Positions 1 to 8,801 of a stretch of 64,000 bases of DNA are shown here, one piece after another. The position numbers and the translations under genes are program-made. Source of the stretch: Litchfieldia salsa (lineage in GTDB: Bacteria; Bacillota; Bacilli; Bacillales; Bacillaceae_L); NCBI RefSeq assembly GCF_900104555.1, contig NZ_FNJU01000003.1, forward strand, positions 124,001 through 188,000, read 5' to 3'. How positions within the stretch are numbered: the stretch's first letter is position 1; each line of letters begins with the position of its first letter. The notes under the pieces are model-generated. The model was not told the origin of the DNA and made no database searches. It saw only the letters and a program-made list of their open reading frames with translations.

Positions 1-13
1 TATAATTGAGGTG

Positions 14-48
14 CAGCTACTGATCATAGCAGGATTAGTAGCTGTTTT
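14..48 (+). terminator. Rho-independent terminator of an upstream gene
   Basis: CAGCTACT (14-21) pairs perfectly with AGTAGCTG (37-44) and is followed by TTTT. It probably ends a gene lying before the window. Confidence 0.6.
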
Positions 49-118
49 GTTGAAGTAAAGGGTCAGAAAAGTGGAAAAAAGTATATAAGAAAATGTTAGA
101 ATCTGATTGGAGGGAAAT

Positions 119-493
119 ATGAAGTACTTTGAAGAAGCTAAAAAAATTTGGATAAACCACGTTCCAAAGAGCGGGCAAGCAGATGCCATAGAAGGTGAAT
201 TGTTAAGAGCGATTGAAAAACTTCGATATGAAGCTCAAAATAATGGAAATGGTAATTGGGATGAAGGATTTGAACGGTTTTGCATGTTCCTTAGGGACAC
301 GTTAAACGATATAAAAGTCTTTGATAATCAGGTTTTAGATGAAATTAGAACAGATATTGATACGTTGCTTAATTATGAAGTACCGTATCTTGCAGATGAT
401 TTGTATGACAGAATTACTGATCATGTCGTTGAATGGAGTTTTGTTTATAAAGGTCCAATTAAAAGGGAGAAGGATCCAAGTCAATATAGATAA
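119..493 (+). CDS. Hypothetical cytosolic protein, 124 aa
   Basis: I do not recognise a named family. The protein is acidic, without signal peptide or membrane segment, rich in predicted helix, and has a Trp/Tyr-rich C-terminus. It resembles the small contact-system or immunity-like cytosolic proteins of Bacilli only in general character. The ATG at 119 is chosen because GGAGGG sits four bases upstream; an in-frame TTG at 107 would place the ribosome site inside the gene. It is a monocistronic unit closed by a strong terminator. Confidence 0.7.
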   Translation: MKYFEEAKKIWINHVPKSGQADAIEGELLRAIEKLRYEAQNNGNGNWDEGFERFCMFLRDTLNDIKVFDNQVLDEIRTDIDTLLNYEVPYLADDLYDRITDHVVEWSFVYKGPIKREKDPSQYR

Positions 494-511
494 TTTCATT
501 TAAACAACAAG

Positions 512-546
512 GTGCTTTAATCCCAGAAGGATTAAAGCACTTTTTA
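512..546 (+). terminator. Rho-independent terminator
   Basis: A perfect 12-bp stem (512-523 with 529-540) with a five-base loop is followed by TTTTT. Confidence 0.85.
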
Positions 547-614
547 GTAGAAGTTATTGTTAAGTAAAGAATAAAGAAATGACGGTTAACTTACTAAATA
601 TAAGGCGGTATTAT

Positions 615-1046
615 ATGAAGGATAAAGTTATCTTAGTTATATTTTTAAGTTTGATTGTAGTAATGTTTGGGATTAGGTGGGTTCACTTATCTAATCTATC
701 AGAATCAAGTACTATTGCTATGAATTATTTAAAGGATGAAGATTTATTTATTCTATACCATGAAGGGGAGTTTGGACCATACTCTTTAACAAAAAACGAC
801 ATAAACGAAAAACCATATAGTGACTACTTATCAGTGCAAAATTTCGATGCAGAGTTCTATGCGGATAAACAACTTCATCATGAATTTTTCTATGTAAACC
901 AACATCTTTTAAGTGAGATATATGGGTTAGGTAGTATATTTGTCACAGTAATTATTAGTAATGAAGAAGTTGTAGGGGCATTCTCTGTGAAAAATGGTAT
1001 GACATACTCTTTGCTTGGAGAAGAGGAAAAGAAGATTGCGAAGTAA
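615..1046 (+). CDS. Hypothetical membrane-anchored protein, 143 aa
   Basis: One N-terminal hydrophobic segment (about residues 5-22) is followed by a mixed soluble domain, so it is either a signal-anchored extracytoplasmic protein or has an uncleaved signal. No lipobox Cys is seen. The ATG at 615 is preferred because AAGGCGG lies upstream; an ATG at 579 has no ribosome site. I do not recognise the family. It may be co-transcribed with the HIT gene 46 bases downstream. Confidence 0.65.
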   Translation: MKDKVILVIFLSLIVVMFGIRWVHLSNLSESSTIAMNYLKDEDLFILYHEGEFGPYSLTKNDINEKPYSDYLSVQNFDAEFYADKQLHHEFFYVNQHLLSEIYGLGSIFVTVIISNEEVVGAFSVKNGMTYSLLGEEEKKIAK

Positions 1047-1092
1047 CTATTGTCAAACATTAAAACATTAAGGAACATTAGGAGGAACGTCA

Positions 1093-1578
1093 GTGAGGAA
1101 GATTACATTATCTAATGGAACAACAGTAGAAGTTGAATGTTTAAGCTGTGCTTTGACAGGTGGACTTATTGAACCTGAAGGTGGTGTAGTGGTCGAAACT
1201 GAATATTTTCATGCACATCAAGATGTTGCATATCCAATAAGAGGCTTAATCATATTAGCTTCAAAACGTCATATCAAATGCTTTGATGAACTAACTGAAG
1301 AAGAAAGAATGGACTATATCAACCTTCTTTCAAAAATTAGAAAGGTTCAAAGAGAGATTCTAGATATAGAATACGTTTATTATTTTTACAATGAAGATAC
1401 AACACATCATTTTCATACTTGGATGGTTCCACGCTATGAATGGATGTACGAGTTCGGACGTTCGATAGAATCTGTTAGACCTGTACTTCTTCATGCAAGA
1501 AACAATATGAATAGTGAAGAAAATAAAAAGGAAGTAATGAGTGCAATTAAAGCCTTAACTAATGAATTAAAATGTTAG
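1093..1578 (+). CDS. HIT (histidine triad) family protein
   Basis: The protein (161 aa) carries a histidine-triad-like motif at about residues 108-114 (HHFHTW), with a Trp following the triad. HIT proteins are nucleotide hydrolases or transferases that work through a His-AMP intermediate. The N-terminus has a Cys pair (CLSC) near residue 17, and the C-terminus is a charged helix. Translation starts at GTG with AGGAGG seven bases upstream. The triad is not canonical HxHxHxx, so the exact substrate and even catalytic competence are uncertain. Confidence 0.75.
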   Translation: MRKITLSNGTTVEVECLSCALTGGLIEPEGGVVVETEYFHAHQDVAYPIRGLIILASKRHIKCFDELTEEERMDYINLLSKIRKVQREILDIEYVYYFYNEDTTHHFHTWMVPRYEWMYEFGRSIESVRPVLLHARNNMNSEENKKEVMSAIKALTNELKC

Positions 1579-1653
1579 CTTATTCAAAAAAAATAGTATT
1601 TGTAGAAGAAGAGTAACTAATAAAAATTTTAACTTTAGAAGGAGGAACTTATA

Positions 1654-2031
1654 ATGATTATTGGACTACATCACGCTCAAATTACTATACCAAAGGGTGC
1701 TGAAGAACAAGGTAAACATTTTTACTGTAAGGTATTAGGATTAGCAGAGATTGAAAAGCCTGTTCCCCTTAAAGGGCGAGGAGGATTTTGGTTACAGGTT
1801 GGAAAAATGGAGGTCCATGTAGGTACGGAAGAAGGTTTCGATAGATTACTAACGAAAGCTCATTTAGCATATCAAGTAGAAGATGTTTCTCATTGGAGAA
1901 AAGTATTAGAAGAGAACAACATAGAAATTTTAGAATCAGTTCCAATTCCAAATTATGAACGTTTTGAATTTAGAGATCCTTTTGGTAACAGAGTAGAAAT
2001 GATACAAGAGGTTACAAGAACGGGTACCTGA
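1654..2031 (+). CDS. VOC/glyoxalase-superfamily protein
   Basis: A single VOC domain of 125 aa. It opens with the strand pattern typical of the family (GLHHAQI) and ends with FRDPFGNRVEM, where the DPFGN turn and the following Glu usually form the metal site. Members include glyoxalases, dioxygenases and thiol-transfer resistance enzymes, and the substrate cannot be read from the sequence. An AGGAGG site precedes the ATG. Confidence 0.85.
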   Translation: MIIGLHHAQITIPKGAEEQGKHFYCKVLGLAEIEKPVPLKGRGGFWLQVGKMEVHVGTEEGFDRLLTKAHLAYQVEDVSHWRKVLEENNIEILESVPIPNYERFEFRDPFGNRVEMIQEVTRTGT

Positions 2032-2122
2032 CCTAAGCAGGGTTTGTAGTTATCTATTACTCTTTTTATATGAAGGTTACCTATGTTTTAATCCATTTTA
2101 CAATAAGAGGTGAACCACTAAT

Positions 2123-2581
2123 TTGAAAACAGAAATTAAGGTAGCAATCGTTGTAGTCAGTTTCTTGTTAATTGCGGCATTCATAAAATTTTTCGACAAA
2201 GAGGATGTTTGGAAGGTTAACGAAAAACGATTAAAAGAAGAGATCATTTCTATAGATGAATCTGTTACAAAGGTGAACTTACTAGATATCACTCCGTTCG
2301 AATGGGATGTTGTCTATTCATTTGATCCCTATACTAGTAGTGAAGATATCTATGAGAAGGTTGGATACAAGTGGGATGAAATTACTGAAACTGTGAGTGA
2401 GGGTATGAACCAGATCGTGTTTATGAAGGATGGGAAAGTCGTTTGTTATGTATATGGCTATCCAGAGAATAATGGGTATGGAATCAATTTTCATGCGCAA
2501 ATGCTTACAGTGGATGATCCATTGACCTTTCAAGTAGATAGGAATAGTGGTTTTAATTACTTATTATTTCGTGTTGAGTAA
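2123..2581 (+). CDS. Hypothetical membrane-anchored protein, 152 aa
   Basis: There is an N-terminal hydrophobic segment (about residues 7-22) and a mainly beta extracytoplasmic part with several aromatic and acidic residues. It starts at TTG 2123 with AGAGGTG upstream. No family is recognised. It resembles the other small signal-anchored proteins in this window (615-1046, 6494-6916) in layout only. Confidence 0.65.
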   Translation: MKTEIKVAIVVVSFLLIAAFIKFFDKEDVWKVNEKRLKEEIISIDESVTKVNLLDITPFEWDVVYSFDPYTSSEDIYEKVGYKWDEITETVSEGMNQIVFMKDGKVVCYVYGYPENNGYGINFHAQMLTVDDPLTFQVDRNSGFNYLLFRVE

Positions 2582-2643
2582 ATGGGGACTAAAGAGAAAC
2601 TGCCTTAGCTAGTAATCAAGTAATTAATTTTAGGGGTGATCTA

Positions 2644-2862
2644 ATGGCATATGCTTACACTTTATTCGTTATTTCTGTTATTGGATTAATAATAGTTCGA
2701 ATGACGAAAAGGAAATCAAGGGCTTCTAATAGATATACACCATATGATGACATTACAATTGGACACAAAAATAATGTGAAATGGGATCGTTCAATAGAGG
2801 ATTCCAAGCATGAAATTCATTACGAAGAAAAAATAGAGAATGATAAAACAGTCAAACGATAG
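2644..2862 (+). CDS. Small membrane protein, 72 aa
   Basis: One transmembrane segment at residues 3-18 is followed by a charged cytoplasmic tail rich in Lys, Asp and Glu. The ribosome site is AGGGGTG. No known family is recognised. Confidence 0.55.
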   Translation: MAYAYTLFVISVIGLIIVRMTKRKSRASNRYTPYDDITIGHKNNVKWDRSIEDSKHEIHYEEKIENDKTVKR

Positions 2863-2912
2863 AAAATATAGTTCTTGATTACCCGACAATAAAACTATGA
2901 GAGGGACCGGTT

Positions 2913-3374
2913 ATGACTTCTTATCAAATATTGAAATTATCTCTTGAAGACTTTAATAAGTGCTCTAATATTTGGGATATGAACAACAAACCCGAAATGG
3001 CGAAGAGGTTTTATGACGAGCTAGTAAGCGGAAATAGAATTACCTTTATTTATTTGGAAAATGAAGAGTTTATAGGGGAAGGGTCATTAGTTTTTAACAA
3101 CAATGATCCAGAATATACGATTCCAAATAAACGGATTTATTTATCTCGTATGATCGTCAAAGAAGGATATCGCAATCGTGGAATAGGTGGTATTATTCTT
3201 GATTATTTGATCGAGTATGCTGAGCAACTTGGATATGAGGAAATAGCTCTTGGAGTTGACACCGATAATATTAACGCTAGACATCTATATGAAAAGAAGG
3301 GATTTACAAACGTATTATTTGTTGGTGAAGACGAATATGGTGAATATGTAAAACTACTAAAAATAATAAAATAG
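2913..3374 (+). CDS. GNAT family N-acetyltransferase
   Basis: A complete GNAT fold of 153 aa. The acetyl-CoA pyrophosphate loop RNRGIG lies at about residues 88-93, and the C-terminal NARHLYEKKGF motif is typical of small-molecule acetyltransferases. The acceptor is unknown. The gene is monocistronic, with a GAGAGGGACC region upstream of the ATG. Confidence 0.9.
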   Translation: MTSYQILKLSLEDFNKCSNIWDMNNKPEMAKRFYDELVSGNRITFIYLENEEFIGEGSLVFNNNDPEYTIPNKRIYLSRMIVKEGYRNRGIGGIILDYLIEYAEQLGYEEIALGVDTDNINARHLYEKKGFTNVLFVGEDEYGEYVKLLKIIK

Positions 3375-3462
3375 AGTTATCTCGAAGGAAGCTCAGTGGT
3401 TTAACCAAAAGATAAATTAGTTAAGAAATTAAAAGTAGTTCATTTTATAGGAGATGTAATAG

Positions 3463-3957
3463 ATGAATAACCAACCTGTTGTGACAAAGTATTCAAAAGA
3501 GTATCAATCCCAAGTCGTAGATTTAATTCTTCATATTCAGCAAACAGAATATAAGATACCTATTACCAAGGAGGACCAACCAGATTTGTTTATCATAGAA
3601 GACTTTTACCAAACTGGAAATGGCAACTTTTGGGTAGCTATTTATAACGATAAAGTAGTTGGTACAATAAGTCTTTTAGATATAGGAAATAATGAAGTCG
3701 CTTTAAGAAAGATGTTTGTAGACAAAGATTTCCGAGGAGCAAAGTATAAAACAGCAAAACTTTTATTAAACGCTGCTATTAATTGGGCGCAAGAACACTC
3801 AATAAAGACAGTGTATCTTGGAACAACACCACAATTTTTAGCTGCTCATAAATTTTATGAAAAGAATGGATTTAAAAATATAAAGAATGAAGAGTTGCCT
3901 GATAATTTTCCCATATTACAGGTAGATAAAAAGTTCTATAAATATTCTCTTACATAG
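3463..3957 (+). CDS. GNAT family N-acetyltransferase (variant acetyl-CoA loop)
   Basis: The 164-aa protein has the GNAT C-terminus (AAHKFYEKNGF) and a central MFVDKDFRGAKYKTAK segment. The usual Q/RxxGxG/A loop is altered because the second Gly is missing. Similar loops occur in functional GNATs, so activity is not excluded. AGGAGATG precedes the ATG. Confidence 0.85.
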   Translation: MNNQPVVTKYSKEYQSQVVDLILHIQQTEYKIPITKEDQPDLFIIEDFYQTGNGNFWVAIYNDKVVGTISLLDIGNNEVALRKMFVDKDFRGAKYKTAKLLLNAAINWAQEHSIKTVYLGTTPQFLAAHKFYEKNGFKNIKNEELPDNFPILQVDKKFYKYSLT

Positions 3958-3969
3958 ATTCAATAAGAG

Positions 3970-4016
3970 ACCATACAATCATACCAATTAGACCACAATT
4001 GATATGATTGTATGGT
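3970..4016 (+). terminator. Perfect inverted repeat, probable terminator
   Basis: A 14-bp perfect stem (3970-3983 with 4003-4016) follows the GNAT gene. The U-run is poor (TATTAAT), so termination would be weak. The rest of the gap to 4212 shows nothing further. Confidence 0.5.
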
Positions 4017-4212
4017 TATTAATATTGTAGTAATTCTATCAGTTAGATCAAATTACTTATCATATTACTGTAAGTAAATAAACCAAGTGATTTTAGTATG
4101 TTAATGAACTTTCATTTGATCGTTTTTCTTTGTAGACATCTATGTTCTCTACGGAGCGTTTATTGAGAAATGCATCAGTGCTGGATATCCTATATTTATG
4201 GAGGTGATTAAT

Positions 4213-4800
4213 GTGGATTGTAACAAAGTTGGAAGGTTACTTTTGAGTCTTCGGAAAGAGAAAGGCATGACACAAATGGATGTTGCCAATGCAATGAACA
4301 TTAGTGATAAAACGATTTCTAAATGGTAGCGTGGTTTAGGTTGTCCTGATGTTTCTTTGCTTAGAGAATTATCTAACGTACTAGGTGTTAATATTGAAAA
4401 TATATTGTTAGGTGAGTTAGATCCCAATGATACTGATGGAGGAAACATGAGAAGAATTAACTTTTATGTATGTCATAATTGTGGGAATATTATCAATAGT
4501 TCAAGTGAAGCTCAGATTTCATGCTGTGGAAGAAAATTAGAATTACAAATTCCAACGCTTGAAAATGTTGACCACGAAATAACTGTCAATGAAATTGAAA
4601 ATGAATACTACATTACCATCCAGCACGAAATGAGCAAAACACACTATATTTCCTTTATAGCACACGTTACATTAGACAGAGTGATAATTGTAAAGCTATA
4701 TCCAGAACAAGACGCGGAAGTACGAATACCAAAAATGGTACGTGGAGATTTTTACGCATATTGCAGCCAACATGGATTATGGATGAAAGTAAATAAATGA
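4213..4800 (+). pseudogene. XRE-family regulator with zinc-ribbon-like domain, interrupted by a TAG codon
   Basis: The gene starts at GTG 4213 behind a strong GGAGGTGAT site. It encodes a Cro/CI-type helix-turn-helix (about residues 5-60) and then a domain with CHNCG and CCGRK that looks like a small zinc ribbon. Codon 39 is TAG (4327-4329), directly after the Lys-Trp of recognition-helix region 3, where this family normally has Glu (GAG). One G-to-T change explains the stop. The frame is open for 156 further codons. A TTG at 4357 could restart translation, but only the domain after the HTH core would be made. Confidence 0.8.
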
Positions 4801-4841
4801 TTCTTGATTTTCTAAAGAACCGTTGAGATGGAGGGATTTGT

Positions 4842-5402
4842 TTGTATAAAAGAATACACATATTTGGTGCGGCTGGTACAGGAACTACTACCCTTGGAAC
4901 TGCTCTAATAGAGCACCTTCAACATAGACATCTTGATACCGATGATTATTTTTGGATCACTAAGTATACAGAACAAAGACAAGTACCTGATAGAATTAGA
5001 TTACTTAATAGAGATTTAACCCGATATGAAAAATTGATTTTAACAGGTGCAATATGCGGTTGGGGTGACCAGTTTAAGCAGTCTTTTGACTTGGTAATCT
5101 TTTTGTCGTTACCAAAAGAAATCAGACTTAAGAGATTACAACTTAGGGAGTACGAGCGTTATGGCGAGGAAGCACTAGAGGGAGGGAGTAAGTTCGAGCA
5201 GTCAAAAGCATTTTTGGACTGGGCTTCACTATATGATGAAGCAGGTATGGATGTTAGAAGTAAAACATTACACGAACATTGGATGTCAGACCTACATTGC
5301 CCGGTATTGAGGATTGAAGGAGATTATTCAGTACAAGAGCGGGTGAAAATCGTCTTGGATTATTTAAAGGAAGATAGAAGTATTAGATATGCTAGACTCT
5401 GA
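4842..5402 (+). CDS. P-loop NTPase, adenylate/shikimate-kinase-like, Lys-less Walker A
   Basis: The 186-aa protein is a small P-loop kinase-like protein with HIFGAAGTGTTTLG at residues 6-19. The Walker A Lys is replaced by Thr. The fold is otherwise intact: a DTDDYFW segment follows the first helix, and the LILTGAICGWG strand is present. A second P-loop protein at 26211 has the normal GKTT. Bacterial relatives with this Thr substitution may exist as a subfamily. Substrate unknown. It starts at TTG with GGAGG upstream and is followed by a strong terminator. Confidence 0.8.
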   Translation: MYKRIHIFGAAGTGTTTLGTALIEHLQHRHLDTDDYFWITKYTEQRQVPDRIRLLNRDLTRYEKLILTGAICGWGDQFKQSFDLVIFLSLPKEIRLKRLQLREYERYGEEALEGGSKFEQSKAFLDWASLYDEAGMDVRSKTLHEHWMSDLHCPVLRIEGDYSVQERVKIVLDYLKEDRSIRYARL

Positions 5403-5434
5403 ACCACCCTATTATCAAGGGTGGTTGTTTTTTT
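5402..5434 (+). terminator. Rho-independent terminator
   Basis: A nine-base perfect stem (5402-5410 with 5418-5426) is followed by G and a run of eight T. It overlaps the stop codon of the preceding gene. Confidence 0.9.
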
Positions 5435-5654
5435 ATAATAAACAAATGCAAGGATAGTATACAACAGTTAGTAGATTCGGACAAAACCATAGAGTCTTTG
5501 AACTAAGTCATTAAACCATTCAGAGAGTCTACTCTTAAAAAGAACGACATAACATCAATTGGCGATACACTTTTTTAATTGAAGTTAATTCTAGAAAGGA
5601 TATGACCTCACTTGTATCGAATATATAGAAAAAAATGGGATTTGGGTGAAGAAT

Positions 5655-6464
5655 ATGAGCAAGGTTATTAACTATTACAATCAATTTGATGAGTGGGGAA
5701 GACTTGAACGTGAACCGATAGAGTTTCAAGTAAACTGGCATTATATAAAGAAGTATATGCCCCAAACAGGATATGTCCTTGATAATGGAGCCGGACCAGG
5801 AAAATATTCTATGAAACTTGCTAAGGGAGGTTATAAGATCACACTCACAGATTTAACCCCCAGGTTAGTTGAATTTGCAAAAGATAAAGCAAAAGAACTT
5901 GATTTAGAAGGACAATTTGAAGGGTTTTATACAGCGGATGCTAGAGATCTTAGTATGATTGAAGATGAAAAGTTTGACTCTGCATTAATGCTTGGTCCTA
6001 TGTACCATTTACAGGAAGAAAATGACCGTATTTTAGCAGTTAAAGAATTAAATAGAGTGACTAAAAAGGCTGGACTGGTTTTTGTTGCCTGTATGCCTCG
6101 AATTAGACACATACTTACATCGCTTTTATCTCCTGAGAATTGGAAACCAAACAACAATATGGATGCTATTTCTCAATTTTCACAATCAGGTTGCTTTAAT
6201 CACACAGAAGAAGGACGTTTTACAGGTGCATATTATTATAATATAGAAGAAATCAATCCTTTTATGGAAGCATACGGATTTGATTCTCTAGAGTTAATAG
6301 GCTCCAATGTAGGTGCAATCTTCAATAAAGAAAACTGGGATTACTGGAAAAACAAAGGTGAAAAAGAAGTAGACAAAATAATTGATCTAATTATAGAAGA
6401 AGCAACAGACCCATATATTCTTGGTATTTCTTCTCATTTACTTTATATTGGTAGGAAAAAGTGA
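5655..6464 (+). CDS. Class I SAM-dependent methyltransferase
   Basis: A 269-aa protein with the Rossmann methyltransferase motif I VLDNGAGPGKYS (about residues 40-51), the acidic end of strand 2 (LTDLTPRLV) and motif IV ALMLGPMYHL. Such proteins methylate small molecules, and the acceptor is unknown. The ATG at 5655 is used; an in-frame GTG lies three codons upstream at 5646. The following membrane-anchored gene begins 29 bases after its stop and may be co-transcribed. Confidence 0.88.
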   Translation: MSKVINYYNQFDEWGRLEREPIEFQVNWHYIKKYMPQTGYVLDNGAGPGKYSMKLAKGGYKITLTDLTPRLVEFAKDKAKELDLEGQFEGFYTADARDLSMIEDEKFDSALMLGPMYHLQEENDRILAVKELNRVTKKAGLVFVACMPRIRHILTSLLSPENWKPNNNMDAISQFSQSGCFNHTEEGRFTGAYYYNIEEINPFMEAYGFDSLELIGSNVGAIFNKENWDYWKNKGEKEVDKIIDLIIEEATDPYILGISSHLLYIGRKK

Positions 6465-6493
6465 ACAAATAGAAAGTAAGGAAGTGTTCTCGG

Positions 6494-6916
6494 TTGAAAA
6501 AAGTCAATTTAATTTTCGCTTCTTTAATTGTAATAGCAATCGTTGGATTTTTCATTTTTAGTGGAATGACAAAATCTTTCGAAGATAACGTACCTAAAGA
6601 GCTTCTAAGTGAAGTAACCAGTGTAGAAATCCTAAGAACTTTTGATAATAAAGAGGTAGTTATTGAAGATAAATATGGGATTGATGAAGTAATGAGTTCT
6701 TTTTCTAATGCAAGATTAAAAGAGTCTAAGATTCACAAAATTGAATCAACGGATTCTTATTGGATAACTATACGAGCAAATAACGAAAGAAAGTTCGGAA
6801 TAACTGTCTACGATGAGGAATATTTAATTGTTTATGATTATGAATCATCAGAGGTTCATAATTATCAGATTAAAGATGGCTTTTCAATAACGACAATAGA
6901 AAAAATTTTTGAATAA
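6494..6916 (+). CDS. Hypothetical membrane-anchored protein, 140 aa
   Basis: An N-terminal hydrophobic segment (residues 5-23) anchors a small extracytoplasmic domain. It starts at TTG 6494 with AAGGAAG nine bases upstream. No family is recognised. The hairpin at 6927-6940 may end the transcript. Confidence 0.65.
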   Translation: MKKVNLIFASLIVIAIVGFFIFSGMTKSFEDNVPKELLSEVTSVEILRTFDNKEVVIEDKYGIDEVMSSFSNARLKESKIHKIESTDSYWITIRANNERKFGITVYDEEYLIVYDYESSEVHNYQIKDGFSITTIEKIFE

Positions 6917-6926
6917 AGTGTTGCCC

Positions 6927-6952
6927 GAACCTTTTGGTTCAATCAATTTTTT
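6927..6952 (+). terminator. Weak terminator-like hairpin
   Basis: GAACC/GGTTC with a four-base loop is followed after seven bases by a T-run (TTTTTT). The stem is short. Confidence 0.4.
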
Positions 6953-7101
6953 GTTATGTAGTAATTCAAGTGGATACGTTTAACGTCTACTCTTCCAGTC
7001 ACGAACGAATTGTAACGATATAAAACATAGGGCAATGAAGAAGGTTTTATTCAATTTATATAGAAGGCTCTTATCCTATAGAAAAATAAGAGGATGATTT
7101 T

Positions 7102-7569
7102 ATGGTGGAAATCAAAAGTGCAAAAGTAGAAAATTATCGTATTATTACAGAATTATACGAAGAACTAATAAAAGAGATTTGTGAAAAAACCAATACGGAA
7201 CTAAATTTACCAGCTAAATCTCAATCATTGGAATTATGTAAACAGTATTTGGAAAGTGAAACTTACAAGTTTTTTGTGGCAGAAATAGAGACGGAAATTG
7301 TTGGATTTATATCAGTCTGTTCAAGCTACTCTCTATATGCAGGTGGAGAATTTGGGGTCATTCAGGAATTTTTTGTTCGTCCTAGTTATAGATCGTTGAA
7401 AATTGGCTCTATGTTATTAGCTAAAGCAAATGAATATGGTAAACAAGTGGGATGGAAGCGATTAGAGGTTGCCACCCCACCTTTACCACAGTTTGATAAA
7501 TCATTTGTGTTTTATAAGAATAATGGGTTTATAGATGGAGAAGGAAGAAAAATGAAGCTAGAAATTTAG
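7102..7569 (+). CDS. GNAT family N-acetyltransferase
   Basis: 155 aa with a GNAT core. The strand EFFVRPSYR leads into the CoA loop (RSLKIG), and the FVFYKNNGF motif ends the fold. The loop keeps only the final Gly of the usual RxxGxG, as in several environmental GNATs. The acceptor is unknown. The 215-base gap that follows shows no clear gene. Confidence 0.85.
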   Translation: MVEIKSAKVENYRIITELYEELIKEICEKTNTELNLPAKSQSLELCKQYLESETYKFFVAEIETEIVGFISVCSSYSLYAGGEFGVIQEFFVRPSYRSLKIGSMLLAKANEYGKQVGWKRLEVATPPLPQFDKSFVFYKNNGFIDGEGRKMKLEI

Positions 7570-7784
7570 TGAATCTTTTGAAAGCATTTTAGGTATTTGA
7601 TGATATATGGTTTCAACTGCTGGTAGTGAAGTTTTGTCTGATGGAGATTCTAATTACTCTAGTTTTAATATGTAACACTCTTTTGAATTTATTAGTAAAT
7701 TAGAACGTAAATTTTTAAAAAATAAAAACAACAAGGGCGGCATTTCCTTAAGAATCCGTATTAGTTCATAAAGGGGTATAAATT

Positions 7785-8348
7785 GTGCTTACTGAAGATG
7801 AAATTACTAGTCTTATAGAAGAAGATGAATGGATGATGGAAATATTAAAAACAGTCAAAGTATTAAACTTATCAGATTGGTGGGTTTGTGCAGGCTTTGT
7901 TAGATCAAAAATTTGGGATGTATTACATGGGTTTCGTGTTAGAACACCGATACCAGATATTGATGTAATCTATTTTGATTCAACAATCATAAATGAATTA
8001 GAAGAAAAGAAGAATGAAGGTAGACTCAAATATCTCTTGCCAACGATTCCTTGGTCGGTAAAGAATGAAGCCAGAATGCACATTAGAAATAATATTGACC
8101 CATATTCTTCTTCAGTTGATGCTATTTCAAAATTTCCAGAAACGGCAACAGCATTAGGAGTAAAGTTAGATGAAAGGGATAAAGTTATTTTAACAGCTCC
8201 TTGTGGAATTAGTGATGTTGTCAATTTGGAAGTAAAACCGACTCCGTATTTTCTTGAAAACAAAGAGCTTTCATTCATTTACAATCAGCGTATTTTAACT
8301 AAGAATTGGGAGGCTACTTGGAATAAGTTAAACATTCATCGAATATAA
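7785..8348 (+). CDS. Nucleotidyltransferase family protein (DUF925/PF06042-like)
   Basis: 187 aa. The protein has the pattern of this group: a helical N-terminus, then WWVCAGFVRSKIWD followed by PIPDIDVIYFD, where the Asp pair would be the metal-binding residues of a pol-beta-like nucleotidyltransferase. The C-terminal half has ISDVVNLEVKPTP. The cellular role is unknown. It starts at GTG behind AAAGGGGT. Confidence 0.85.
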   Translation: MLTEDEITSLIEEDEWMMEILKTVKVLNLSDWWVCAGFVRSKIWDVLHGFRVRTPIPDIDVIYFDSTIINELEEKKNEGRLKYLLPTIPWSVKNEARMHIRNNIDPYSSSVDAISKFPETATALGVKLDERDKVILTAPCGISDVVNLEVKPTPYFLENKELSFIYNQRILTKNWEATWNKLNIHRI

Positions 8349-8382
8349 ACCTTGTTCATCAACTAAGGGGATGAATATGACC

Positions 8383-8416
8383 GGGATCAATCTAAGGAGG
8401 ATAATCCCTTTTTTTT
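8383..8416 (+). terminator. Short hairpin with T-run
   Basis: GGGAT (8383-8387) pairs with ATCCC (8404-8408), followed by eight T. The stem is short, but the position after a stop codon fits a terminator. Confidence 0.45.
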
Positions 8417-8531
8417 AGAAAAGAGGTTTCTTGAAGAACGCGAGGAAAGTCTTTTCTTAATAATAAAAGGAAATAAATGTTGTTAAAATGATTATATGAA
8501 AACTTCTTCAAAACTAGGATGGGGAATAGGT

Positions 8532-8694
8532 ATGGATTTAATAACGTTATTTATTGACTTATTCAAACCATAAAGGGCTTTTTTTAAATGAAGACGGTGT
8601 ACTGGATAAAACAAGAGTTATTCTTGGTTCAGCGATGGTTCTATTTTTAGTAGGGGTAATCACTTTTATCACATACGATTATTTAACAGGTTAA
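8532..8694 (+). pseudogene. Small membrane protein gene with a frameshift
   Basis: An ATG at 8532 opens a frame of 13 codons (ending in LFKP) that closes at TAA 8571. Omitting the T at 8571 gives a continuous 53-codon frame with a Lys-rich stretch, NEDGVLDKTRV, a hydrophobic segment of about 18 residues, and a stop at 8692. This reads like a small single-TM protein broken by one inserted base. It is too short for a definite family call. Confidence 0.5.
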
Positions 8695-8801
8695 AGATTT
8701 TTGAATACCGAAGAATCCCATTACGGAACTTCATAATGTAAGTAAACGGGTATAAAGGAAACCAATTACAAGAAATATTATATAGTACTTACCAAACAAA
8801 A

